From Methylobacter sp. KS41 (GTDB lineage Bacteria; Pseudomonadota; Gammaproteobacteria; Methylococcales; Methylomonadaceae), in the NCBI GenBank assembly GCA_002862125.1, contig PHSP01000003.1, positions 992,001 through 1,056,000 on the forward strand: DNA of 64,000 nt, given 5' to 3'. Numbering within the stretch: the stretch's first letter is position 1; each line of letters begins with the position of its first letter. Both the position numbers and the translations under genes were made by a program. This document shows, one piece after another, positions 9,185 through 18,800 of this stretch. A model generated the notes under the pieces. That model did not search any database. It was not told the DNA's origin and saw only the letters and a list, made by a program, of their open reading frames with translations.

Positions 9185-10234
9185 ATGAATTTTGCATCCG
9201 ATAATTGGGCAGGAGCGCACCCTGCGATTTCTCAGCGCCTGTTGGAAGTTGCGGCTGGGTTTTCAGCGCCTTATGGCGCTAGCTCGCTTGACCGCAGAAT
9301 CGAGAAAAGGTTTAACGAGCTATTCGAACGTGAAGTTGCTGTGTATTTTGTCAGCACCGGCACGGCGGCTAATTCCCTGGCGTTGGCTGCCGTCAACCGT
9401 CCGGGCGGCGTTTCTTTTTGTCACCGCGAAGCGCACATGCTGGAAGATGAATGTGGCGCACCGGAGTTTTTTACGCATGGCGCGCGTCTGGCTCCGGTGG
9501 ATGGGGGAAACGGCAAAATCGATCCGCAAAATCTCAAAGCTGAAATTGAGCGTTTTCCCCCTGATTTCGTGCATGCGGGGCAACCCATGGCGATTTCCAT
9601 TACCCAGGCTACCGAAATCGGCACGCTTTATCAACCTGATGAAATTGCCGCCATTGCGGAGATTGCCCAAGCCCATGACTTACCCTTGCACTTGGATGGC
9701 GCGCGTATTGCGAATGCGCTGGTTGCCTTGGGACTAACGCCCGCGGAGATGACCTGGAAACGCGGCGTGGATATTGTCTCTTTCGGCGCCACCAAAAACG
9801 GTTGCTGGTGTGCCGAAGCCCTGGTATTCATGAATCCGGAATTGGCCAAGGATTTACCGTTTATCCGTAAACGCGCTGCGCAATTGTTATCTAAAAGCCG
9901 GTTTATAGCGGCTCAATTTGATGCTTACCTGGACGATGGGCTTTGGTTAGAGCTGGCGCGGTATGCCAATGCCATGGCTCAACGCTTGCAACATGGCATC
10001 AACAACTCTACTCATGCACGCTTGGCGTGGCGCGCGGAGGCCAATGAAGTTTATGCTATTTTGGATAAAGTCCACGCCGGTCGGCTACGGGAAAATGGCG
10101 CGGTCTTCTATCAGTGGAATCCGCCACGCTCTGAACCCGGGCTGTTAGATCAACATGAAGTGTTGGCGCGCCTGGTAACCAGCTTTGCTACGGAAGCGGA
10201 TCAGGTGGATCGATTTCTTGAGCTGATAGGATGA
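9185..10234 (+). CDS. ltaE: Low-specificity L-threonine aldolase (PLP enzyme)
   Basis: The 349-residue protein is started at ATG 9185, since the family begins with FASDN; a frame from 9149 adds 12 unrelated residues. It has the threonine-aldolase layout: FASDNWAGAHP, SSLDRRIEKRF, the phosphate-binding VSTGTAANSLAL, LHLDGARI with the Asp that contacts the pyridine nitrogen, and FGATKNG with the PLP-binding Lys near residue 210. It splits L-threonine or allo-threonine into glycine and acetaldehyde. It stands alone, and assignment to a particular stereospecificity is not possible from sequence. Confidence 0.87.
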   Translation: MNFASDNWAGAHPAISQRLLEVAAGFSAPYGASSLDRRIEKRFNELFEREVAVYFVSTGTAANSLALAAVNRPGGVSFCHREAHMLEDECGAPEFFTHGARLAPVDGGNGKIDPQNLKAEIERFPPDFVHAGQPMAISITQATEIGTLYQPDEIAAIAEIAQAHDLPLHLDGARIANALVALGLTPAEMTWKRGVDIVSFGATKNGCWCAEALVFMNPELAKDLPFIRKRAAQLLSKSRFIAAQFDAYLDDGLWLELARYANAMAQRLQHGINNSTHARLAWRAEANEVYAILDKVHAGRLRENGAVFYQWNPPRSEPGLLDQHEVLARLVTSFATEADQVDRFLELIG

Positions 10235-10278
10235 TTGCCGATTACCGCCAACAGTTTGAGTTAGAGGGTTGAAGTCCA

Positions 10279-11355
10279 GTGCTGCAAAAAAGTATGAACG
10301 CTACTATAAAAGCCGGCGTGTCGAATGAGGTTGCCTATATGCGTGTTTTAATGCCGTTTGTGGTTCTCTCCGCCCTGATATTTGCCGGACTGTTCGGCAA
10401 TCACACAAATGCTGGGTCTATGCCAAACATTGATGGAAGCGTGGAGTATCAAATGCGCATAAAAGCTGAACAGGGAGATGCCGAGGCGCAAAATAATCTC
10501 GGCATGATGTATGCCAATGGCGACGGTGTGGAGCGAGATGATAAACAAGCCGCATTTTGGTTTCGCAAGGCCGCTGAACAGGGTTATGCAGAGGCGCAAC
10601 TCATCCTCGGCTTAATGTATAACGAAGGTCAGGGCGGCTTGGCTAAGGATTACAGTCAAGCCGTCATCTGGTTTCGAAAGGCTGCCGAACAGGGCTTGGC
10701 ATTAGCGCAATACAATCTGGGCGTAATGTATGCCAATGGTGAAGCCGTGGAGCATGATGATAAAAAAGCCGTCGCGTGGTATCGCAAGGCAGCAGAACAG
10801 GGCGAAGCTATTGCGCAAAATAATCTCGCTGCGATGTACGCCAATGGCGAAGGCGTTGCTCAAGATGATAAGCAAGCAGCATATTGGTATCGCAAGGCTG
10901 CCGAGCAGGGTTTGCCGACTGCGCAAAACAATCTCGGCGTGATGTATATCGAGGGCCAAGGCGTGGTGAAAGATGATAAGCAAGCCGTCGAATGGTATCG
11001 CAGAGCCGCCGGACAGGGCTATGCAGAGGCCCAAAACAATCTCGGCGTGCTTTATGCCAACGGCAAGGGCGTAGAGAAAGATGATAAACAAGCTGCGTTC
11101 TGGTTTCGCAAGGCCGCCGGTCAGGGTGAAGCAATTGCGCAATTCAACCTCGCACGTATGTATTTCAACGGAACAGGCGTGCGGAAGGACTATGTTCAAG
11201 CTTATTTGTGGACTTACCTTGCCGCTGCTCAAGAATTAAAGAAGGCGGTCAATATGCTGGATAGCCTAGTCAATTCGTTGTCTCCATCGCAAATCGAAGC
11301 AGGACAAATGCTCGTCCGTGAATGGATTGCTGCGCATCCGCAAACTGCGCAATAA
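10279..11355 (+). CDS. Exported Sel1-repeat protein (seven repeats)
   Basis: A frame opens at GTG 10279, but ATG 10339, with GAGG upstream and a clear signal peptide (MRVLMPFVVLSALIFAGLF), is the more likely start; the protein would be 338 residues. Seven Sel1 repeats of about 36 residues follow, each of the form AEAQNNLGxMYxxGxGV, DDKQAxxWFRKAAEQG. Sel1 arrays form curved alpha-helical scaffolds for protein binding. The DD in place of the commoner DY marks an array distinct from the other Sel1 protein of this window (42421). The partner is unknown. Confidence 0.85.
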   Translation: MLQKSMNATIKAGVSNEVAYMRVLMPFVVLSALIFAGLFGNHTNAGSMPNIDGSVEYQMRIKAEQGDAEAQNNLGMMYANGDGVERDDKQAAFWFRKAAEQGYAEAQLILGLMYNEGQGGLAKDYSQAVIWFRKAAEQGLALAQYNLGVMYANGEAVEHDDKKAVAWYRKAAEQGEAIAQNNLAAMYANGEGVAQDDKQAAYWYRKAAEQGLPTAQNNLGVMYIEGQGVVKDDKQAVEWYRRAAGQGYAEAQNNLGVLYANGKGVEKDDKQAAFWFRKAAGQGEAIAQFNLARMYFNGTGVRKDYVQAYLWTYLAAAQELKKAVNMLDSLVNSLSPSQIEAGQMLVREWIAAHPQTAQ

Positions 11356-11405
11356 TTATAAAAGCAAATGCATATTTCTATTCAGTTAACCTAAGGAGCA
11401 ACGAT

Positions 11406-11909
11406 ATGGCAACGAAGACTGATTTTTCCTCTACGGAATGGGAAACCCTGCGGGATGCGCCGCATGCCGTCGTGCTGGCGGTTGCCGCCGCGGGAGCCAG
11501 TGGCTTTTTCGGTAGCATCAAGGAAGCATTGGCGCCCACCGGAACACTGGTTGAAGCCCTGCATGGTGAAAACCAATTGCTTCGGGAGATTTGCAACAGG
11601 GAGGAAATCATTGCGTCTATCGAATCACTGAAAGACATGGCGAATTCTTGCGGCGACTTCGAGAGCATACAAAGCGTCCTCCGCGAGGCGGCCATCGACA
11701 AGTCCCGGGCCGGACACGAAATTCTCAAGCGCAAGGGAACTCCCGAAGATATTGCCGCCTTCAGTGACTTTCTGTTAAAGCTCGGCGAAAAAGTTGCGAA
11801 CGCCGCTAAGGAAGGAGCTTTTCTTGGGTTCGGCGGCGAGCGTGTCAGCGCAGGGGAGCGAGCAATACTGTCCGAGTTGGCTCAGGCTTTGCACGTTCTT
11901 CAAGCTTAA
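11406..11909 (+). CDS. Uncharacterised protein, helical
   Basis: A 167-residue protein started at ATG 11406 behind AAGGAG. It has no signal peptide. An N-terminal TEWETLRDAPHAVVLAVAAAG segment combines a charged start with a hydrophobic, glycine-rich helix; the rest is amphipathic helices with many Glu and Lys. It follows the Sel1 gene by 50 bases on the same strand, so the two may be co-transcribed. I do not recognise a characterised family and assign no function. Confidence 0.65.
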   Translation: MATKTDFSSTEWETLRDAPHAVVLAVAAAGASGFFGSIKEALAPTGTLVEALHGENQLLREICNREEIIASIESLKDMANSCGDFESIQSVLREAAIDKSRAGHEILKRKGTPEDIAAFSDFLLKLGEKVANAAKEGAFLGFGGERVSAGERAILSELAQALHVLQA

Positions 11910-12312
11910 TCGGCAAGACAAAGGGCATGGAGACCTGCTTTGAAGGGTTTTCAGCGAATTTCTCCGGCAATCTTAACCAACGAGGAATCATAGCAATGAC
12001 TTTTTCGATTTTGTCCGGGTAGACTAAAGATATTTTGAAGTAATTCTCTTTTAACCTTTCCTACTGAAGTTTCCCAGTTTTTGTGCTCGTGACGTATATA
12101 GGAAAACCAATTAAAGTGGGGTTTGCTATAAATTATGCAAGCCCTGCATAAAATCTCTATCCCGTATGGGCGGCGTGATTGGCTTTGTTTAAAAACCGGG
12201 AAACTTCAGTTTACAAAGCAATCATCAAAATAACGGCGTCTTTCTCAGCTCAAATTCCTTTAACCGGAAATATCCACAAAATTTGTCAACCTGTCGCACC
12301 GCAGCTGACTCT
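11910..12312. other. Intergenic region holding a MITE-like element
   Basis: Apart from the inverted-repeat element at 12063-12210 I see no gene. The stretch is bordered by a plus-strand gene ending at 11909 and a minus-strand gene ending at 12313. Confidence 0.4.
12063..12210. mobile_element. MITE-like element, 148 bp with 20-bp terminal inverted repeats
   Basis: ACTGAAGTTTCCCAGTTTTT at 12063-12082 is repeated inverted at 12191-12210 with one mismatch in 20. The interior has no coding capacity. The ends meet no gene, and I see no convincing target duplication (flanks TTTCCT and TTACAA). Size and structure are those of a non-autonomous miniature element; the parent transposase is not in the window. 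Confidence 0.6.
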
Positions 12313-12690
12313 TTAGTGGAAAACCCGTGTATGTAGGGACGTTGTCAAAAAAACATCATTGCATTCTTTGGTATAGACAAGGGCATGATCACGCACTAGT
12401 TCAGAATCACTCATCAGGCATCGAGTCGTAATTTCATTTAAACCCTCCTTCTTTCTCTCGATAATTGAGAGGAGCCGCCGCAATGTCCGTGTTTCCGTAG
12501 GTTCGGTCACGAGGTAAATAATCAAAAAGCGGATATAGCCGCACGCCGTTTTTGTCCAACAGCCGTTCCAGTTGGCTTCATAGAGCATAGTCTCCGCGAT
12601 TTTCCACGCGTCATCGGCAAAGGTGCTCGCCTTGGCGTCCAGACTTTTTATATAGTCCTCAATGATTACGTAATTTGGTTGCCTCATCAT
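12313..12690 (-). CDS. Fragment resembling a TraG/VirD4-type conjugation coupling protein
   Basis: A 125-residue protein with a strong ribosome site (AGGAGG five bases upstream of ATG-ATG). Its middle (DDAWKIAETMLYEANWNGCW, then IRFLIIYLVTEPTETRTL, RRLL) resembles the all-alpha domain of TraG/VirD4 ATPases, where the pattern is a Trp, a long hydrophobic helix, a basic Thr-Leu and an Arg-Leu-Leu. The Walker motifs of a full coupling protein of 500-700 residues are absent and no other conjugation gene is near. It may be a stump of an integrated element that still has its own translation signals. Family assignment is from pattern only. Confidence 0.45.
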   Translation of the reverse strand: MMRQPNYVIIEDYIKSLDAKASTFADDAWKIAETMLYEANWNGCWTKTACGYIRFLIIYLVTEPTETRTLRRLLSIIERKKEGLNEITTRCLMSDSELVRDHALVYTKECNDVFLTTSLHTRVFH

Positions 12691-13758
12691 CTTATCCTCC
12701 TGTCAGTTAGGCGAAATTATATCTGCCGGAGGCTTTTTTTGAAAAAACGTGAGCCGCAAGCGAATGCAAAGAGCCTATTTATTATTATGAATTAATTGTA
12801 AATAAGATGGATATTTAATGGCAAATTAATTTTTGCCTTTAAATTTTATTGGGTAGCCATTTCGTTGTTGATCCTGCATTTAACCGGAAGAGGGCTGGTT
12901 TAGGAAAATATGTGCATTCTGAACCAGGGAAGTTAAATAATTTTTTGTCTCATGAACTTGTCTTCGTGCATAAGTATTTTCGCTGAAATTCTCGGATGGA
13001 CACAAACAATCGCTGCATTTTAACTTCAAGGGCTTGCTTGTAACCAGTCATTCTTTATTAGCTTTTCAATGGTCAAGGCGGGCTATTATCCATTATCTCC
13101 TTTTATCCGGAGGCGTTTATTCAGGGAGGTTGTTTGTAGCGAAATCCTGAGCGCCTTAAAGAACTGTTGTTTTGATTCGCTTTCCTTGTATGTCATTGTT
13201 AATTTTGCATTCTTTCTGCTTTCGTATGCGGCTTGCCAAAATTAAAATGGTTTATTTGCACTACTGTAACCACTGCAAGTTTGTTTATTTCAACCGGTCG
13301 ATACCGTAATTCTAGCCTAGAATTAGACTAAATAGTTGAATTTAAAAAAAATATTTAAAATGGCATGTCAAGTGCTAGAAAAATTATTTATGTAAGCAAA
13401 ACATTAATTATGAGATCGCTGTTTTGAGAGGCCGGCATCACATTGCAAAGTTAATGTGCGGTACGTTTTAAAAAGGAAATTCCAATCATGGCAAGCTATA
13501 GGCAGGCAATGAGTAGAAAGCCGGTAATAAACATGGCAGGTCCCGGAATTGAAGTGCGCTTGCTTGAGTTTTGACTCTAATGTTTGGAAGTTTCAATATG
13601 TTTTCTTTAGAAAAGCTGGGTTTTTGCTGATGGAAAACTAATTGATCCTCCAAGGCAGAGAACCGATCAAAAATATTTAGGGTTACGGACGTTTAATGTA
13701 TTGGCTTTCACTAAGAGTTTCTCACTGACCATTGTATTCAAAATAAAGGTAGTCATTT
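12691..13758. other. Intergenic region before the efflux operon
   Basis: About 1 kb, mostly AT-rich. The only candidate is a 28-codon frame at 13488-13574 with its own ribosome site. The last 180 bases before 13759 presumably hold the efflux promoter, but no operator or hairpin stood out. Confidence 0.4.
13488..13574 (+). CDS. Possible small protein, 28 residues
   Basis: ATG 13488 lies seven bases behind AAAAGGAAA and reads MASYRQAMSRKPVINMAGPG to a TGA at 13572-13574. The peptide is basic at its start and matches nothing I recognise. The ribosome site is the main support; it could also be the decayed head of a longer gene. Confidence 0.3.
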   Translation: MASYRQAMSRKPVINMAGPGIEVRLLEF

Positions 13759-15045
13759 ATGTCACATTCTGAACGGGATTCAGTCACTTTATCGGAATCA
13801 TTAAAGGAGAACCGGAAAGTCATATTGAAAGTATTGATCGGGGTAACGATAGTAATCGGCAGCGTTTGGTTGCTGTTTACTCTCTTCCATGCTGGTAGTT
13901 CAACTGAAACGTCAAAAAGTGGCAACGATCAGCCCAAATCGGCTGCCGCGGCTAAAGTGACAAGGGAAAGCCTGGTAAAGCAAATTGAAATTGCGGCTCA
14001 GTTCTATCCATTTCAGAAGGTTGATTTGCAAGCCAAGGTGGCAGGCTATGTCAAAGATATCAATGTCGACATTGGCGACCGCGTCACTCGTGGACAGGTA
14101 TTGGCGACGCTTGAGGTGCCTGAGTTGAGAGAGGAATTAGCCAAGGCTAAGGCGGCCATTAACCGTTACCGGGGCGAAATAGCTCACGCACAGAGTCAGA
14201 TTCGGCGCTATGAGGCCATCGCGAATCAAGCCAAAGTGACGCACCATCGCCTGTTTTCTGTCAATCAGGAAACTCCAAACCTCGTCGCCCAGCAGGATAT
14301 CGATGTCGCCTATGCTCAGGCACAGTCCACCGCAGCCCAGGTCGATGTTCAGAAAGCCAATTTGCTGATCGCTCAACAGCAGTTGCTGGAAGCTCAAGCC
14401 CGTGAACGTCGAGTACAGGACTTAGTGGATTTTGCCCGGATAATCTCACCTTTTTCCGGCATTGTTACCAAGCGCTATGTTGATGTCGGCACGATGGTGC
14501 AAGTCGGTACAGAATCAACTACTCAGGCCTTACCGGTGGTAGAGGTCTCGGAAGTCAACCAGTTACGTTTAATATTTCCGGTACCGGAGTCCGCTATGGC
14601 TTTGATTCAGCCGGACGCTTCAGCAACTGTCGAGATACCCAATTTGCACAAGACTTTTAATACCAAGATTTGGCGCTATGCAGGCAAATCTGATGCCAAG
14701 ACGCGGACAATGGAAACCCAGATCAAGGTGGAGAACCCGAATTTTGAAATAAAGCCCGGTATGGTGGCTACAGTCCGTTTAACCTTGGAGCAAAGCGGCG
14801 ATACTTTAACGGTGCCACTCGGAGCGGTATTAAAAAATCAATCGGGAGCCAGCGTCTTGGTGATTACTCCTGATCACCATATCGAGGAGCGGCAAGTTAA
14901 ACTAGGCCTGGAAACGTCAACGAAATACGAGGTGGTCTCAGGACTTTCCGAAAAAGAACTGGTGATCGTAGCAGGCCGTAACCAACTTAGAGTCGGCGAT
15001 GTCGTCGAACCAAAGCTGGTTACTTTCGAACAAATAGCTAACTAA
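13759..15045 (+). CDS. RND efflux periplasmic adaptor (membrane fusion protein)
   Basis: A 428-residue HlyD/AcrA-type adaptor. One N-terminal transmembrane helix (residues about 26-43) anchors it in the inner membrane. The first lipoyl half (VDLQAKVAGYVKDINVDIGD, GQVLATLEVPE) is followed by a long coiled-coil hairpin rich in Gln and Ala (residues about 120-225), the second lipoyl half (RIISPFSGIVTKRYVDVGTM) and beta-barrel and membrane-proximal domains. It links the pump at 15883 to the outer-membrane channel at 19101. It is the first gene of the operon. No local repressor gene is present, so regulation is unclear. Confidence 0.9.
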   Translation: MSHSERDSVTLSESLKENRKVILKVLIGVTIVIGSVWLLFTLFHAGSSTETSKSGNDQPKSAAAAKVTRESLVKQIEIAAQFYPFQKVDLQAKVAGYVKDINVDIGDRVTRGQVLATLEVPELREELAKAKAAINRYRGEIAHAQSQIRRYEAIANQAKVTHHRLFSVNQETPNLVAQQDIDVAYAQAQSTAAQVDVQKANLLIAQQQLLEAQARERRVQDLVDFARIISPFSGIVTKRYVDVGTMVQVGTESTTQALPVVEVSEVNQLRLIFPVPESAMALIQPDASATVEIPNLHKTFNTKIWRYAGKSDAKTRTMETQIKVENPNFEIKPGMVATVRLTLEQSGDTLTVPLGAVLKNQSGASVLVITPDHHIEERQVKLGLETSTKYEVVSGLSEKELVIVAGRNQLRVGDVVEPKLVTFEQIAN

Positions 15046-15058
15046 AAGGGCGTCCAGC

Positions 15059-15820
15059 ATGATTACAGTTTCTCAACAAACCCTTGATGCTATCAGGCCC
15101 ATCGGCACCAGTTTGGTCGCTGATGCTATCGAAACATTCTGCGTCAGGCTGGCCAACGAAGGTTTCATTCGCAGCGGCGTGCTGACCGACAGGACACCCG
15201 GTCTCGCTCCACTGCTTGGTTTCGCCGCGACGGCGCGAATTCGTGCTGTTCATCCGCCGATGGTCGGCTCCGTGTTTGCAGAAAACAAGACTTGGTGGCG
15301 TTATCTTTCCGCACTTCCGGAACCCCGCATCGTAGTTTTTCAGGATGTTGATCCTTTTCCTGGACTAGGTTCGTTTTTTGGCGAAATGCATGTGGCTGTG
15401 CATCATGCCCTCGGCTGCGCCGGCATAGTAACCGACGGTGCTGTTCGCGATGTACATACATTTAATAAAGCCGGTTTGCACTGCTTTTCGGGCCATGTAT
15501 CGGTATCACGAGCTTATGCCCACATAATCGATTTTGGGGTTCCGGTCACCATTGGCGGTTTGTTGATCAAACCGGGTGATTTGCTTTACGGTGACAGTAA
15601 TGGAGTCGTTTCAATTCCTCCTGAGCAAGCAACCCTCATTCCAGCCGTGTCTGCTGAAATTCGCGAGAGAAAAAGACGTACCATCGAACTTTGCGCTTCC
15701 GAGCATTTTTCCCTGGAAAAACTTGAAGAGTTGACGGTAAGTTTTGGCTATGAGCTGGCGAAAACCGGCATTCATTTGGATCCAAAGCTGAAAAATCAAC
15801 TTAAGAAGCCTAAAAAATAG
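15059..15820 (+). CDS. RraA / HMG-aldolase family protein inside the efflux operon
   Basis: A 253-residue protein of the RraA-like fold (dimethylmenaquinone methyltransferase-like family in older annotation). The core GCAGIVTDGAVRDV keeps the Arg-Asp pair that binds the divalent metal and carboxylate substrate in 4-hydroxy-4-methyl-2-oxoglutarate aldolases and oxaloacetate decarboxylases; IKPGDLLYGDSNGVVSIP is the usual C-terminal signature. It lies 13 bases after the adaptor and 62 before the pump, in the same direction, so it is probably co-expressed. Possible roles are conversion of a small carboxylic acid that the pump exports or detoxifies, or chance association. The true RraA role of inhibiting RNase E is less likely because the catalytic residues are kept. 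Confidence 0.8.
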   Translation: MITVSQQTLDAIRPIGTSLVADAIETFCVRLANEGFIRSGVLTDRTPGLAPLLGFAATARIRAVHPPMVGSVFAENKTWWRYLSALPEPRIVVFQDVDPFPGLGSFFGEMHVAVHHALGCAGIVTDGAVRDVHTFNKAGLHCFSGHVSVSRAYAHIIDFGVPVTIGGLLIKPGDLLYGDSNGVVSIPPEQATLIPAVSAEIRERKRRTIELCASEHFSLEKLEELTVSFGYELAKTGIHLDPKLKNQLKKPKK

Positions 15821-15828
15821 TTATTCGG

Positions 15829-15851
15829 GGATAGGCTTCATTAGCCTATCC
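15829..15851 (+). promoter_or_regulatory. Hairpin between the RraA-like gene and the RND pump
   Basis: GGATAGGCT at 15829-15837 pairs perfectly with AGCCTATCC at 15843-15851 across a 5-base loop. Only a short T-rich stretch follows, so it looks more like an attenuator or mRNA-stability element than a full terminator. It may set the ratio of the proteins made from the operon. Confidence 0.5.
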
Positions 15852-15882
15852 GGGCGGTGTTTTATGTTAAAGAAAATCAATT

Positions 15883-18800
15883 ATGTCTAAATTTTCACTC
15901 AGTTATCCTTACTTCATCATCGTCTCTTGCCTGTTGACTGTCGTCCTTGGGATAGCCAGTCTGGTCCGCATGCCGGTCGACCTGTTTCCCAGCATAAACA
16001 TCCCGGTGGTGGTGGTTGCAACCTTCTATTCGGGAATGCCGCCCGAGCAGATTGAAGCCGATATCACCAGCCGTTTTGAACGCGCATTCACGTTGGCCAG
16101 TAACATTGATCACATGGAGTCCCGGTCATTGCCGGGCGTCAGTTTAATCAAGATTTACTTCAAGCCGGGTTCGAACCCCGATTCAGACGTTACCGGCATT
16201 TCTAACCTGGCAATGGCCAACTTGAGGCGTCTGCCACCTGGAACCCTGCCTCCGGTCATTATGAATTTTGATGCATCCAGCATGCCGGTTTGTCTGATAA
16301 CCTTCAAGGCTCAGGGCTTGAATGAAACAGGGATTTACGACATCGCCCGCTTCAATGTCCGCAACCAAGTCGCCAGTGTGCCCGGAGCGTCAGTTCCCCA
16401 GCCATTCGGCGGTAAAATCCGGCAAATTCAGGTCTATGTCGACCCAAACAAGCTTCAGGATTATGATATGAGCGTCATGGATGTTGTGCGCTCGGTAAAC
16501 GATGCCAACCTGATCTTGCCAGCAGGCCAAATCCGGGTGGGTGACGATACTTACAGTTTGTATACGAACAGCCAGCTACCCACCATGGAAGCCATTAACG
16601 GTCTGCCTGTCAAAACGGATGGGCAAAACTCGGTGATGGTGGCTGATATCGGCAAAGCAGTTGACGCCACTGCAATCCAAACCAACGTGGTGCGCGTAGA
16701 CGGGCAGCACTCGGTGTATTTGCCCATTCTGAAGCAGGGTGGAGACACCAACACGATTTCAGTAGTCGAGGGCGTTAAAGCTATTGTCGGCAAGCTTCTG
16801 GATGTGCCTAAATCGCTGATCACGAATGTGGTATTCGATCAATCGGTCTATGTTAAGACCGCTATTGAAAATTTGCTGCATGAAGGCGCGATAGGGCTAG
16901 TGCTTACCGGACTGATGATTCTGATTTTTCTCGGCAGCCCGAAGGCGACGGGGGCGGTCATGCTATCCATTCCGTTGTCCGCGCTGGCTACGTTCTTTAT
17001 TCTTTATTTTGGCGGAAGTTCCATTAATACGATGATCCTCGGCGGGTTGGCGTTGGCATTTTCGCGCTTGATCGACAATTCGGTCATTGTGCTGGAAAAC
17101 ATATTCCGGCATCTGGAAATGGGTGAATCGCCGGAGGTCGCCGCCGAGGAAGGGGGGCGCGAGGTTGCCTTGCCGGTACTTGCGGCCACGCTAACTACAG
17201 CCATCGTATTCTTTCCGGTAACTTTTTTATACGGCGTCAGCAAATTCCTGTTTTCGGCTTTGGCGTTATCAGTGGTGGTTTCTTTGTTTGCCTCCTACAT
17301 CGTTGCGATGACGGTAGTGCCCTTGTTTTGCGCTAAATTCATTAAGGCGCCGCACGGTCACGAACAACCTCAATTCACAAGCGCGCCAGAAGCTGATAAG
17401 CCATCCTTATTCGGACGCTACCTCTATGTGGGCGAACGCTTCAATTTCTGGTTTAATGAAAAATTTAACGAATTTTTAAATAGCTATCAGCGGCTGTTGG
17501 ATCGGTTGCTGAAAAAACCTGGTCTGACCTTGATGGGAATTTCGGCAATCTTTGTCGTCAGCCTCGGCCTGTTTCCACTGTTGGGCATCTCTTTTTTTCC
17601 GAGGACTGATCCCGGGCAGTTCGTGATCATGATGAATGCGCCACCGGGCATGCGCATCGAGGACACTGAACAACAAGTCAGCAAAGTGGAAGACTTGGTA
17701 CGGAGCATTGTTTCAAAGGAAGATCTGCGCCTTGTGCTCTCCAATATCGGCTCGATACCCGATCTACCGGCCATCTATACGACCAACTCTTCCGAAAATA
17801 CCGCTTTTATGCAGGTCAGTCTTCAGGATGACCACCGTACCGGCAGCTTCGAATATATGACACAGGTGAGGAAGGCTATAGCTGAGGAGATGCCGCAGCT
17901 GAACGTTTATCTTACTGCCGGAGGACTTGTTGATGCGGTAGTTAATCTCGGCTTACCGGCTCCTATTGATGTGCAGGTTGGTTCCAGAAATCTCGAAAAA
18001 TCTAATGCTGTTATCAGCGAGTTGTACCAAAAGATTAAAAATGTACCCGGCGTAAGCGATGTGTTTATACCTCAACAACTTGATCTGCCGGCTTTGCAGA
18101 TCGATGTCGACCGGACCCGCGCTGCGCAATTGGGTCTGACTCAAAAAGAAATTATTGACGATTTAATCACAGCATTAACTTCGGATGTCATGGTGTCGCC
18201 TACCTTCTGGATCGACCCTAAGTCCGGCAACGATTACTTTTTGACAGTTCAGTATCCGGAAAATCAAATCAAATCGATATCCGAACTTGAACATCTGACG
18301 CTACGTGGAAAAACCTCTAATGCCACAACTACACTGGATGCAGTAGCTACTGTAAGGCGTATTTTGTCGCCAAACGAAGTGGATCACTACCAGCTTAGAC
18401 GGGTGCTGGATATTTATGTCGCGCCCATAGGTGAAGATCTCGGCAAAATCTCCGATGCAATCAATCATATTATCGATGAAACCAACTTGCCGGATGGTGT
18501 AACAGTTGATTTGCGTGGTTCCGTGCAAGGCATGTGGGCATCCTTCAGCAGTTTCGGGATAGGACTCTCGCTGTCTGTAGTTTTGGTTTATCTGATCCTC
18601 GTAGCGCAATTCCGGTCATTTGTTGATCCATTAATTATCTTGCTGGCGGTTCCGCCAGGTCTGACGGGTGTTTTAATAATGCTGTGCGCAAGCGGCACAA
18701 CGCTTAATGTCATGTCGCTAATGGGGGTGGTTATGATGAGCGGAATTGTTGTCTCGAATAGTATCCTGATTGTCGAATTCACCAAACATCTCATTGATGA

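Noticed and set aside
12721-12740. GGAGGC followed by a T-run as a terminator
   Set aside because: The stem is only three base pairs and it lies just upstream of a minus-strand gene start, where a promoter is expected.
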